Source: Polaribacter septentrionalilitoris
GTDB lineage: Bacteria; Bacteroidota; Bacteroidia; Flavobacteriales; Flavobacteriaceae
NCBI RefSeq assembly: GCF_009832745.1
Contig: NZ_VRMJ01000041.1
Coordinates: 377,001 to 441,000, forward strand
DNA length: 64,000 nucleotides
Direction: 5' to 3'
Under the pieces are notes generated by a model, which was not told the DNA's origin, made no database searches, and worked only from the letters and a program-made list of their open reading frames with translations. Position 1 is the stretch's first letter, and each line of letters opens with the position of its first letter. The position numbers were made by a program, and so were the translations under genes. This document shows positions 46,501 through 55,585 of this stretch, in pieces.

Positions 46501-49500
46501 ATCCATACTTGATTGCTAAATAACTTTCAACTGATTGTTGTTTGAGTGCAGTTGGTTTTTCGTTAAAAATCATAATTTCTGCAATTTGACCATCCCACCA
46601 TCTATTACTTCCACCTCCATTGCTTCCAATACCCATATTAGCACCACTACCAGTTATGGTGGCAACTGTATTAGCGCTTGTAGAATTTAAAACTTCACCT
46701 AATTGATGATTGGCTTGTTCAAATCCGGTTGGAGAGTTTGTTGGATCTACTGCAGTACCAAAAGTATATAAAGAATAATTGTTTAAGAAATTTGGTGGAT
46801 TGTTTGTAGCAAAAATAGTACCACTTGGACCAAAGCGTTGTCTCCAAACTAGAGGGTCATTTGGTGCATCATTACTTATTTTATTATGATAGTTTACATT
46901 TGATCCTTGAACAGCTTCTATAAAAACAAAAGAATTTTTATGAGTGTTTGGATTTACAACTACATAAGACCATAAATTATCATAAGTAGATCCATTTCCT
47001 AAAATACCTCCCGTAATTCTTAAGTCTTCAGAATTAGTGTCGTCAAAATCTACTACAGGGTTAAAGTTTAATAAGCCTGAACCTGAGTCTAATCTATCTG
47101 GTGCTTCTCCTGTTGGAGATGAAGCTGTAAAAGATGGTGTAGTTTGGTCTACCCAAGAGGTAACCTCATCTGAAACTTCTGTAATTCCTCTATCTGCTCT
47201 TAGCCAAAGAATACCATTTGTTATACCTGGTGTTATTGGGTCTAGAGTATCATCTCTAAAATCTACATTGCCAGTGGTTAAAACATCAGAATCTACATCT
47301 GGTAAGTCCGATTCTGGTATGTCTATTTCATCATTTACATCATAACTATCGTTATTGTCTACACCTTCAAAAATGTCTGCTAACCCATCACCATCTGTGT
47401 CTACAAAATTGCTAGGATCTACAATTCCATCTGGAACACCATCTGAAGAATTACTTGTGTTTTCATCTAAAGTGGCGTCAACAGCGTTAGATACTTGATT
47501 TTCTGAGATATCAAAAGTACCATCATTATCAGAATCTGTATCAAGATAATCTGGATTGTCTATTAAATCGTGATTGTTTGGTGTTGATAAATCTACACCT
47601 GTAATTGATCCACAAGGTGTACAATCTGGGTCGTAAGCGTCATTTAAACCATCGTCATCTGTATCTGTGTCTCCAGCAGTTGCAGGTGGGACATAACCTG
47701 TGGTAGTTTGTGCTTCTACATTGTCTGGTATACCATCGTTATCTGAATCTATATCTAAGTGATTTGGAACGCCATCACCATCAAAATCAAATACATCTGG
47801 AATTCCATTTCCGTCAGTATCAGTATAATTTGTTGTTCCTCCTGGACCTCCGCTACCATCATCTGAAGTATCTAAATAGTTTAAGGTTCCATCATTATCT
47901 TCATCACCATCAGGATCATTACCATTACTTTCGTTGATGTCTGGAATACCATCATTATCATCATCTATGTCATTAGAATTGGCAAACCCATCATCATCTG
48001 TATCTACACCTAAGATATCATCTCTATAATCTAGATCGCCACCAATTAAAACATCGCTATCTGTAGCATCGTCTAAAAAAGCATCTGTTTTTGGGTCTAC
48101 GTGAATTCCATTAACATCTGTATAGCCTTGATCTGTATCTGCATTTTCTAAGTCATCTAATAAACCATTTGCCCCAACATTACCTGTAAATCTTCCTCCA
48201 GAATTTGCAGGAAGCGCTTCATTTATAATTCCTTCATCTATATCATTTGTTGCATCTCCATCAGAATCTAAATCTAAATAATCTGGAATTGTGTCTTCAT
48301 CTGTATCTACAGCTGTTAAACCGGTATCATATGCTAAATCTATTCCAAATAAGTTAAAACTACCCGATGGTTGGATATAATCATTGGTACTTTGTGCTTC
48401 TATGTTGTCTGGAATTCCATCATTATCAGCATCTAAATCTAGGTAATCAAACACACCATCTCCGTCTGAATCTAAAGGTGAGCAATAGGTGAAATTACCT
48501 ATGGCTAGACTTTGATCTGTAGGGGCTACTGGATTAGATCCTGTACCTGTATTAGAAAAAACTATTTGTAATTTGGTAATGTAAACAGGAATAGAAGTTA
48601 TGGTGATATCTTCATTGTTGTCTCCACTTGCAGCAGCATTTTCAAATGTGTTTACGTCTGTTAGTGTTATAGATGTTGCACCTAGATTGTAATCGGCTGG
48701 TTGCAAAGTATAAGTACTACCATCTTGTTGTGTAATTACAATTTCGACTTTGTCTTTAGAAGTTCCGCCAGCACCATTATCTTCATCGATATCATAGATA
48801 GTAAAACCTAAATCTTTTACAGGTACTTTAAAAGTAAATGTATGTCTTGATGTTGCAGCAATTGCAGCTCTTTGTGTAAATATATAAGCATTTGTTCCAT
48901 TAGATACAGTTGCATCATTATCAATTTCATAAGTACTATCACTACCAACTGTAGTGGTTCTAGTAATTGTAATGTCTACTTTACTTTCTGTAGTTACACC
49001 TCCATTTAAAGTTGTTGGGTCTTCTGTGGTTGTGTTGCCACCAAACTCACTGGTATCTCCCCAGTCTAAAATTTTATCAGCTCCAATACAATCTCCATTA
49101 GTACTTATTTCTATTGAATCTAAAATACCATCATTATCGTCATCTAAATCTATTTCATCATTTACACCATCTCCATCTGTGTCTATAGTGAATGTTTCGT
49201 CTCTGTAATCTAGATCTCCTCCAGAAAAGACATCATTATCGATATCAGGGAAGTTATCGGTTTGTGAGCCATCAAAATTACCATTTACATCTGTATAATT
49301 ATCTCCATTGTCATAAGCATTGTCTAGACCATTGTTACCAACAATACCTGTTAATGTAACTCCAGCTTCTGTATTGTCTAACAAACCATCGTTGTCTGAA
49401 TCTAGTTCTAAATAATCTTCATCACCATCACCATCTGTATCTTCTGGTGTTAAACCACCAGTATAAGCTGTGTCTACTCCATTTGAACCATATACTCCAT

Positions 49501-52500
49501 TAGGAATAATATATCCATTTGTAGTTTGAGCTTCTATATTGTCTGGAATACCATCGTTATCTGAATCTAAATCTTTAAAATCTGGGATTCCATCTCCATC
49601 TGTGTCTTTAGATCCTGCACATTCTTCGTTGATATATGAGATATTATCAAAAACAAAATTATCTCCAGCTCCAACACCATTAAGTGTAATTGTTATTGTT
49701 GTAATTGGATTTGATGGATTATAATACCCAAAATGATTGTAAATGTTATTACCAACTGTAATAGAAGTTGTACCATCTATTGTGTTTGTTACAGACCCTG
49801 TGCCACCAACATAAACAACTGAGCTATTCCAAATATCAGTTCCATCTACATTAATGGTTAATTCTGATAACCCTGTTCCATCATGAATGTCTCCAAGTTT
49901 TATAGCAAATCCAACTGTTGGATTGTCAAAGGTAATAGTTATAGTGTTTGGTGTACCACCAACAGGGACTTGTACATGTTGGGCAGGAGAAAAAGGTGAA
50001 ATACCATAAATTGAGGCTGCATTGTTAATTGTTGCAGTTGTAGGGGTGTGACTCAATGTGAAACCACTGTATGATAAAGAGTTGATATTATCTCCAGGTG
50101 TAAAGGAATCAAAATTTTCTAGGGTAGTTATTGAGGAAAAAGTAGTTAATACATTTTCCCATTCTGTGGCCTCAGTATCTGTGGTTAAACCTGTTTTTGA
50201 AAAAGTGATGCAATTATCATTTTCTACAGTATCTAAAATACCATCATTATCATCATCTAAATCAACCACATCAGGAATACCATCATTATCATTATCTGAG
50301 AATTGAGTAGAATCGTCTCTCCAGTCTATTTGACCACCTGAGGGATTGTCTGGAAAATCATTGTAAGGAGTGTCATCAAAATTACCGTTAACATCTGCAT
50401 AATTATCTCCATTGTCATAATTAGAGTCTAAACCATTGGCTCCTGGACTTCCGCTTAAAGAGAGGTTTGCTTCAATTCTATCTGAAGTACCATCATTGTC
50501 TGAATCTAAATCTAAATAATCTGGTGTATCTATAGTATCGTGATTGTTAGGCGTTAATCCTAACGAACCAGCAGCACCAGTGTCAAAAGTTGCGTCATAT
50601 CTATCATCTAAACCATCTCCATCATCATCTGTGCCAAGAGGAGCCTCATAGCCCGCTGTTGTTTGAGCTTCGATATTGTCTGGGATTCCATCATTATCTG
50701 AATCTAAATCGAGTTCATTTGGGATGCCGTCATTATCATCATCACAAGTAATTACAAAACCTTCGAAACTAACATTGTCTATTTGTAGTGTTCCTCCATC
50801 ATCAACTTCTAACCGAATTCGAATATATCTAGCAACTCCGTCTAATTTGTATTCTTTGTTTTCATCTGTTCCTGTAGCTGTCCACGTAAATATTTTTTGA
50901 TTAGAAAACGTAATATTATCAGCAGATTGCTCTACTCTCATTGTGTGATTAATGTTTACGGTAACAGAAGATTCTATGAAAATTATAGTATTGTCTGCTA
51001 CATCTGTATCGCTATTTAAATCGATAGTTAAGCTGTCTCCAACATCATTTAAAACAGCATAGGTGTCTCCAGAGCCAATTGCATTAGCAGAATTTGTGAT
51101 ACTTGTTTCGGCTTGAATCCCTGAAGCATTGCTTGCAGACGTGGAGGAAGTTGTACATTCTATAGTATCTAAAATTCCATCATTATCATCATCTATATCT
51201 ACATTGTCTAAAATTCCATCACCATCTGTATCCTTACCAACAGTTGTTGCATTATCTCTCCAATTTACATCTCCACCAACTGTAGTGTCTGGGAAATTAT
51301 CGGTTTGAGTGTTATCAAAGCTTCCATTGGAGTCTGTGTAGTTGTCGCCAATATCGTAAGCGTTATCTAAACCATTTTCTCCAAATTCTCCAGTAAGTAT
51401 AGAATTAGCTTCGATTTCATCACTTGTACCATCATTATCTGAATCTAAATCTAAATAATCTGGAATGGTATCTACACCACTATCTGTATTTACAACAGTA
51501 TAACTTGTTGCGCTTGGAGTATCGTTATTTTCGAAGGCACTATCTAACCCATTAGCGCCTACAACACCAGTTGGAGTTATATAAGTAGCAGTAGGCTGGC
51601 CTTCTATGATGTCTGGTATTCCATCATTATCGGCATCTAAATCTAAGTGATTTGGTATACCATCTTTGTCAAAATCAAAAATATCAGGAATACCATCACC
51701 ATTAATATCATTATAATCGGTTGTACTTCCATCAGAAGTTCCATTGTCATCTCTGATATCTAAATAATTAGGAAGTAAATCTCCATCTTCATCCCCTAAA
51801 GGGTCGTATGTTGTACCACTAACCGTTAATTCGTCTGTATCTAAAAGACCATCATTATCATCATCTATATCTACAGTATCAGGAATTCCGTCTCCATCAG
51901 TATCTAATTCGTCAAGAGCATTAAGTTCTGCAGCAATATGAAGTGGCTCAACAAATAGGTTTTCTGGTGTAGTTGTTCCAATGCCTGCGTAAGCAGAATA
52001 TTCTCCAGGAAAAACATTTAAAACCATTGTATCATCCACATCAGGATCTCCTATAAAATAAAAGAAAGTTTTTCCCCAAGAATCTTGAGTTAAGCCAGAT
52101 ACTACTTGTCTTGGTTGTAAGTTGGCTGCATTTCGTCCAATTTGGTAATCGAATTTCGTTTTGTAGGTTCCTCCATAGTATTCATCATTGGCTACACCTC
52201 CATCAGGGTTGCTTATGGCAGTCATAGTATAAAGGGTCAATCTGTAAACTTTACCAGATACAATATCTCCCATTGAAGTTCTTACTGACTCTTCTGTTCC
52301 GTTACCTCCCAAATCTTTCATAGTAATCCAGGTTTGATCACCAGTTGGAGGAGGAAGAAGAGTTGCTGACCAAGAGGCTTCTTCTCCAATAGTTCCTTGA
52401 CCACCAGCAGAGGTTGCGTTAGAAATATCTGGTGTACCTAAAAAATCTAACCACCCTGTTGGTGTACAGTCTCCACATGTGGTTGCAGATGAGCCTGTGC

Positions 52501-52633
52501 TTGGTATGGTTTGTGCGTTTGTATTATTGGTTAAACTTAAAGCAAATATTATAAGTATAGCAAAATGGAGTTTATTATTTTTTAAGTTTTGAATTCCCCC
52601 AAATTCAAATACCTTTGAAATAATACTTTTCAT
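43547..52633 (-). CDS. Giant T9SS-exported TSP3-repeat protein, 3,028 aa
   Basis: Signal peptide (about 20-42, ending TNAQT). An N-terminal jelly-roll domain is followed by about 1,500 residues built from calcium-binding thrombospondin-type-3 motifs of the [18 protein letters not shown] type, in clusters alternating with [15 protein letters not shown] spacers and a few beta-domains. Then a LamG-like domain (GITNGILWLRADRG near 1,790), a beta-rich module, and a T9SS type A sorting domain (TVYIVKVKTDKGVFTKKIIKQ). It would be an elongated, calcium-stiffened surface or adhesion protein. It has its own promoter and terminator. The repeat DNA is the main reason for many spurious frames on the other strand. 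Confidence 0.88.
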   Translation of the reverse strand: MKSIISKVFEFGGIQNLKNNKLHFAILIIFALSLTNNTNAQTIPSTGSSATTCGDCTPTGWLDFLGTPDISNATSAGGQGTIGEEASWSATLLPPPTGDQTWITMKDLGGNGTEESVRTSMGDIVSGKVYRLTLYTMTAISNPDGGVANDEYYGGTYKTKFDYQIGRNAANLQPRQVVSGLTQDSWGKTFFYFIGDPDVDDTMVLNVFPGEYSAYAGIGTTTPENLFVEPLHIAAELNALDELDTDGDGIPDTVDIDDDNDGLLDTDELTVSGTTYDPLGDEDGDLLPNYLDIRDDNGTSDGSTTDYNDINGDGIPDIFDFDKDGIPNHLDLDADNDGIPDIIEGQPTATYITPTGVVGANGLDSAFENNDTPSATSYTVVNTDSGVDTIPDYLDLDSDNDGTSDEIEANSILTGEFGENGLDNAYDIGDNYTDSNGSFDNTQTDNFPDTTVGGDVNWRDNATTVGKDTDGDGILDNVDIDDDNDGILDTIECTTSSTSASNASGIQAETSITNSANAIGSGDTYAVLNDVGDSLTIDLNSDTDVADNTIIFIESSVTVNINHTMRVEQSADNITFSNQKIFTWTATGTDENKEYKLDGVARYIRIRLEVDDGGTLQIDNVSFEGFVITCDDDNDGIPNELDLDSDNDGIPDNIEAQTTAGYEAPLGTDDDGDGLDDRYDATFDTGAAGSLGLTPNNHDTIDTPDYLDLDSDNDGTSDRIEANLSLSGSPGANGLDSNYDNGDNYADVNGNFDDTPYNDFPDNPSGGQIDWRDDSTQFSDNDNDGIPDVVDLDDDNDGILDTVENDNCITFSKTGLTTDTEATEWENVLTTFSSITTLENFDSFTPGDNINSLSYSGFTLSHTPTTATINNAASIYGISPFSPAQHVQVPVGGTPNTITITFDNPTVGFAIKLGDIHDGTGLSELTINVDGTDIWNSSVVYVGGTGSVTNTIDGTTSITVGNNIYNHFGYYNPSNPITTITITLNGVGAGDNFVFDNISYINEECAGSKDTDGDGIPDFKDLDSDNDGIPDNIEAQTTNGYIIPNGVYGSNGVDTAYTGGLTPEDTDGDGDEDYLELDSDNDGLLDNTEAGVTLTGIVGNNGLDNAYDNGDNYTDVNGNFDGSQTDNFPDIDNDVFSGGDLDYRDETFTIDTDGDGVNDEIDLDDDNDGILDSIEISTNGDCIGADKILDWGDTSEFGGNTTTEDPTTLNGGVTTESKVDITITRTTTVGSDSTYEIDNDATVSNGTNAYIFTQRAAIAATSRHTFTFKVPVKDLGFTIYDIDEDNGAGGTSKDKVEIVITQQDGSTYTLQPADYNLGATSITLTDVNTFENAAASGDNNEDITITSIPVYITKLQIVFSNTGTGSNPVAPTDQSLAIGNFTYCSPLDSDGDGVFDYLDLDADNDGIPDNIEAQSTNDYIQPSGSFNLFGIDLAYDTGLTAVDTDEDTIPDYLDLDSDGDATNDIDEGIINEALPANSGGRFTGNVGANGLLDDLENADTDQGYTDVNGIHVDPKTDAFLDDATDSDVLIGGDLDYRDDILGVDTDDDGFANSNDIDDDNDGIPDINESNGNDPDGDEDNDGTLNYLDTSDDGSGGPGGTTNYTDTDGNGIPDVFDFDGDGVPNHLDIDSDNDGIPDNVEAQTTTGYVPPATAGDTDTDDDGLNDAYDPDCTPCGSITGVDLSTPNNHDLIDNPDYLDTDSDNDGTFDISENQVSNAVDATLDENTSNSSDGVPDGIVDPSNFVDTDGDGLADIFEGVDNNDSYDVNDEIDIPESDLPDVDSDVLTTGNVDFRDDTLDPITPGITNGILWLRADRGITEVSDEVTSWVDQTTPSFTASSPTGEAPDRLDSGSGLLNFNPVVDFDDTNSEDLRITGGILGNGSTYDNLWSYVVVNPNTHKNSFVFIEAVQGSNVNYHNKISNDAPNDPLVWRQRFGPSGTIFATNNPPNFLNNYSLYTFGTAVDPTNSPTGFEQANHQLGEVLNSTSANTVATITGSGANMGIGSNGGGSNRWWDGQIAEIMIFNEKPTALKQQSVESYLAIKYGFTLSSVSYSGDIIEGDYILADQSTKVWDYTANSNYHNDVAGIGRDDVMDFIQKQSKSVGVSSDAIITIGLGAIAASNNANANSFNNNKDFLMWGNDNGGLLDTDTSTSKLICAPENTLGRTWKIVENGSVGSVQIAASQSIIDAALNTGYTIKALKVADDAAFTTNVEYIKLTATTINLENVYEANYDFNGTKYFTFTEINGIFWTGAETVEADRWNGGFNAGKPTTNIADKDKVMVIDAQGSSNHPTLTEDAIVECVWIKSGSKLMVADNKYLEFDEDFILDGEIKLLGNGQLVQTHTGLSNVQGNGKLYRDQAAIVPSIYRYHYWTSPVRELNKNSFRVGQVMFDGNVPTSETSTARSINWTGDGNIYDGATGTVSPDVPIKIAPYWIYSFLNGQVQSDWVQTFETGILQRGQGYSMKSTGQNPQNFTFIGTPNDGSITFNFTANKTSLLGNPYPSALDAVNFISTNLSSIDGTLYFWEHTGEDSFSPSSSEGHNLTGYQGGYSQRNIAMGIAANSVPAVAPFTFDFEDATDNVTDVQQTVEGFTVTYTTSNNKQDLDTTEDEAGNTTGNYLDLNDEIDATYTSTLSFNKAVDVVSIFIAKKGTGQDVEVTFSDNGTGNDDVTHILTDSDTDGVTITLNWVDVFSFTISADNDYNLIIDDLKFREGNLPGIGDGTYHAPNRYIAVAQGFFVSASHSGGEVRFENSMRNFETDIFVTDGSGGGTGTYFFKNEKSEKSAKTNTKNQNKTDLLPVLKLGFNHIGTNNINLHRQIGISFRSGNTFDYDNGYDSEVFDIGSTDFYWHFPDFSDKKLIIAGVPEISDKLEVPLSIVIDNNNTFSIEIDHQRNIDRDIYIHDKVTDIYHKLSEEKPIEFNLQKGTYNDRFFIKFNNQSESALNTDKNIINNELNIYLNNSSKHIILQNKNNLNITNLEIFNTLGQRLKEWKNTENNHTSKFDISNLSSTVYIVKVKTDKGVFTKKIIKQ

Positions 52634-52678
52634 AATGTGTTTTTTTAGAATAGCATTTTCTAAAGAACGCCGTAGTTA

Positions 52679-52709
52679 CAAATATACATTATGAAAAGTA
52701 GAAATACAA
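52679..52709 (-). promoter_or_regulatory. Promoter of the 3,028-aa gene
   Basis: On the minus strand TTG (52709-52707), 20 bases, TATATTTG (52686-52679), an exact consensus match, 45 bp before the start codon. Confidence 0.7.
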
Positions 52710-52737
52710 ATGCTGTGTTTTTTATTCTAGGCCTAAG

Positions 52738-55521
52738 TTACTCAATTAGAAGCTTTTTGTAAGTTTTTCCTTTATTGTTTTTAACTTCTAAAAGATAAAA
52801 ACCCTTCTTTAAATCTTCTACATTAAAGTTTTTATTAATTGAAAATTTACCAGAAAATTCTTTAACCTTTTTCCCATTAATAGTATAAATGATAATATTG
52901 TTGCTATTGATATTTAATTTAAAGGATGATTTAACTGGATTAGGATAAATCATAATTTCTGTATTTGATAATGGGTTTTCTGATGAAAGTACAGCAGCAT
53001 TATTCGCAAAGATTTTAAACTCTCCAGGAGCTAAAGAAATTAAACTATTGGTATTTGTTACATTCAAAACTTGATTGTTGTTTAAAACATCATACCATAC
53101 TCCTGTTTGTTGAAAAACAGGGTTTATGCTTTGTGTTGTTACACCAAAATTACCAATTACATTAATGTGTTGTATGTCAGTAGCAGAAGCATCTGATAAT
53201 TGTATCTTTTTTAATCCATTTTGATTACCTGCATCTATAGTAAAGTTCGAGGTTTCAAAAATATCATACTTTAGTTTTAATTGAATTAATTTGTTCCAAA
53301 GATTATATACATCTTTTCTGTTTTGTTCTTCAAAATAATTCCATAAAATAGGTTTATTACCTGTTCTTCCGTTTTGATCAATGCTAATATCATAACCCAA
53401 TTCATCAAACTGCCATATCATCTTAGGACCTGGAATAGTAAAAAAGAAGGCTCCATTTAATTCCATTCTATCAAGAGCAGTAGCTTCTGTTTTTATATTG
53501 TAAGCCCCATTAGATTTTCCAAATAATTTGGCATCATACATATGTCTTTCTTCATCATGACTTACCATATAGCTAACGTTTTGCGGTGCAGACCATCCTC
53601 TGTTTTTGTATGAAATCCAATCGAAATTAGATTTATTATTATCATGTACACCAAGAGCAGCTTCTTTATACGGTCCATGAATATTGCCCCAAACCATCAT
53701 TCCTTTTCCTTCGTTTAAACGATAGTTAATAAGCTCTGTTTCTTCATTGTTATCAGCAAAATGTTCTAAAATGACAAAAGAGTCAGCATCAACTTCCCAC
53801 TGGTAATCTGCGTATTTTTTTAAGATGGCAATTCTATTTGCTTCATAAGTACCCCAAACTCCTACATTGGTTGTAAAGCGTTGAGTAAATCCTTTAGATA
53901 AATCATATCTAAAACCATCTACTTTATATTCTTTTATCCAATATTGAGTAATTCTTTTTACGTAATCTTTAGTGGCTTGACTAGAATGATCCATGTCATT
54001 AAACACATTAAAAGGATGTTGTGCAGTTGCATTGAAAAAAGGATTCTCTGCAGTTGCTTGTCCTTGATAGCCTCCATTATCTGTATTCCACATTCTATAA
54101 TAAGGATTTTGTCCTGTTGCATGATTAAATACAACGTCTACAATTACAGCGATTCCTCTTTTGTGACATTCATCAACCAATTGTTTAAAAGCATTTGTTG
54201 TTCCATAATATTTATCTAGAGCCATATGAAAAGATGGGTTGTATCCCCAAGATTCGTTTCCGTCAAATTCATTTAAAGGCATAAACTCTATAGCGTTTAT
54301 TCCTAAATCTTGTAAATAATCTAAACGTGCTTTTACTGCATCAAAAGAATGAAGCGCATCAAAATCTCTGATTAGCAATTCGTAGATTACTAAATCTGTT
54401 TTTTTTGGTTTTTGAAAATTGGTTTCTTGCCAATTATATGGGGTGTCACCTGTTCTTAAAAGAGTAACATGATCTGTTGTTTTGTCAGTAGGATATGCTA
54501 GTAAATTTGGATATGTTGTAGCATCTATATATTGGTCATTGAATTGTGTTAACACTACAGTAGAGTAGGGGTCTGCTACTTTTAAATCTGCTTCAATTAT
54601 ATATTGATATGAGTAATCTGTTTGAGGAGTTAGCCCTGTTAGCTCAATCCAAAAACGATCTTTGCTGCTGTCTTTTTTTAGTAAATAACTGTCGTTAATC
54701 TGCCAGTTGTTAAAACTACCAATTACATGAACAAAATCTTTTCCTGGAGCATAAAAAACAAGTGTTGCTTTTGTGTTATCTGATGGATTTAAATTGATTC
54801 CGTCTTTCATTCCAGAAGGAACTGCGGCTTCTGTTGGAGTAGGTCTTACAACGACTTGAAAATTAGTACTTTTAATGTTGCCATTGTTTGAAGCTTCTAA
54901 AGTATAGTTTGTGTTTTGAGTTACAGCAGAAGTGTAAGTGTAATTTGTAATATTTGATTTTTGATCGATTGTAGATCCATTTGCTCTTAATGTATAGTTT
55001 GCAGCTAATGATGTTGTAGCGTTTATGGTTAAGTCTTCACCAGAATTTAAAATTGTTGTTGAGGTTGAAGGTGAATTTAATGTGAGTTGAAAAGAACCTA
55101 CATTAAAAATAAAATCTGAACATCCGTTATCTTTTAATTCTTGTGAACCAGCAGCATTTCTAAATACCATTCCCATTTTGGTAATAGTATTAGCTTGTGC
55201 ATCTGTTAATCCGTAATAAGTTTTTGGAATAATTGTAATTTCCCAGCGATTGTTACTTGTATTTAGAGTCATTTCCCCAATACCATCGTCTTTCCCCCAG
55301 TTTCCTACCACACTAGTACCAAAGGCATTTGTTGTTATACCTACACCAGAGTGCATATATACTTTTGTTGGGCTATTCAATCCATTACAATCTGTTGCAG
55401 AACTATTAGCGTCTAAGCTTATCGTTATTGATTGGGTTATTTCGAAAACATTTGGAGTAATTGTTACTTGGCCATATGCTAAGGAAGTTAAAAATAGTAG
55501 TAATAGGGTAGTTTTTTTCAT
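52738..55521 (-). CDS. Secreted GH13 alpha-amylase-family enzyme with T9SS tail
   Basis: I chose ATG 55521 (MKKTTLLLLFLTSLAYGQ, a signal peptide) because the in-frame start at 55554 lies inside a terminator hairpin. 927 aa: two N-terminal beta-domains, a CBM48/E-set-like domain (VHVIGSFNNWQ near 265), and a GH13 barrel (about 370-800) with VIVDVVFNHA, GFRYDLSKG (Asp nucleophile), FVILEHF (acid Glu) and VSHDEERH. Then a beta C-domain and a T9SS type A sorting domain (KKGFYLLEVKNNKGKTYKKLLIE). It cuts alpha-1,4 glucans outside the cell. It follows the Sus genes. Confidence 0.9.
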   Translation of the reverse strand: MKKTTLLLLFLTSLAYGQVTITPNVFEITQSITISLDANSSATDCNGLNSPTKVYMHSGVGITTNAFGTSVVGNWGKDDGIGEMTLNTSNNRWEITIIPKTYYGLTDAQANTITKMGMVFRNAAGSQELKDNGCSDFIFNVGSFQLTLNSPSTSTTILNSGEDLTINATTSLAANYTLRANGSTIDQKSNITNYTYTSAVTQNTNYTLEASNNGNIKSTNFQVVVRPTPTEAAVPSGMKDGINLNPSDNTKATLVFYAPGKDFVHVIGSFNNWQINDSYLLKKDSSKDRFWIELTGLTPQTDYSYQYIIEADLKVADPYSTVVLTQFNDQYIDATTYPNLLAYPTDKTTDHVTLLRTGDTPYNWQETNFQKPKKTDLVIYELLIRDFDALHSFDAVKARLDYLQDLGINAIEFMPLNEFDGNESWGYNPSFHMALDKYYGTTNAFKQLVDECHKRGIAVIVDVVFNHATGQNPYYRMWNTDNGGYQGQATAENPFFNATAQHPFNVFNDMDHSSQATKDYVKRITQYWIKEYKVDGFRYDLSKGFTQRFTTNVGVWGTYEANRIAILKKYADYQWEVDADSFVILEHFADNNEETELINYRLNEGKGMMVWGNIHGPYKEAALGVHDNNKSNFDWISYKNRGWSAPQNVSYMVSHDEERHMYDAKLFGKSNGAYNIKTEATALDRMELNGAFFFTIPGPKMIWQFDELGYDISIDQNGRTGNKPILWNYFEEQNRKDVYNLWNKLIQLKLKYDIFETSNFTIDAGNQNGLKKIQLSDASATDIQHINVIGNFGVTTQSINPVFQQTGVWYDVLNNNQVLNVTNTNSLISLAPGEFKIFANNAAVLSSENPLSNTEIMIYPNPVKSSFKLNINSNNIIIYTINGKKVKEFSGKFSINKNFNVEDLKKGFYLLEVKNNKGKTYKKLLIE

Positions 55522-55538
55522 AAGCTGAATTAAAAATG

Positions 55539-55575
55539 AAAAAGGGTTACCCATATATATGAGTAACCCTTTTTT
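55539..55575 (-). terminator. Terminator/attenuator between susF-like and amylase genes
   Basis: AAAAAGGGTTAC (55539-55550) pairs with GTAACCCTTTTT (55563-55574) around a 12-base loop; T-run on both strands. It lies 11 bp after the SusF-like stop and 17 bp before the amylase start. Confidence 0.85.
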
Positions 55576-55585
55576 AAGTTAGTTA

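Noticed and set aside
46500..51900. Possible CRISPR-like or other DNA repeat array
   Set aside because: The near-repeats encode DTDGDGIPD-type protein motifs in frame, with no constant repeat and variable spacer pattern. No CRISPR array or cas gene is visible in the window.
43547..52633. Many plus-strand open frames opposite the giant TSP3 gene (for example 47037-47345, 47710-47937, 49539-49724)
   Set aside because: They arise from repetitive Asp/Asn/Gly codons read backwards; compositions are low-complexity Ser/Leu/Pro and none has start context or family features.
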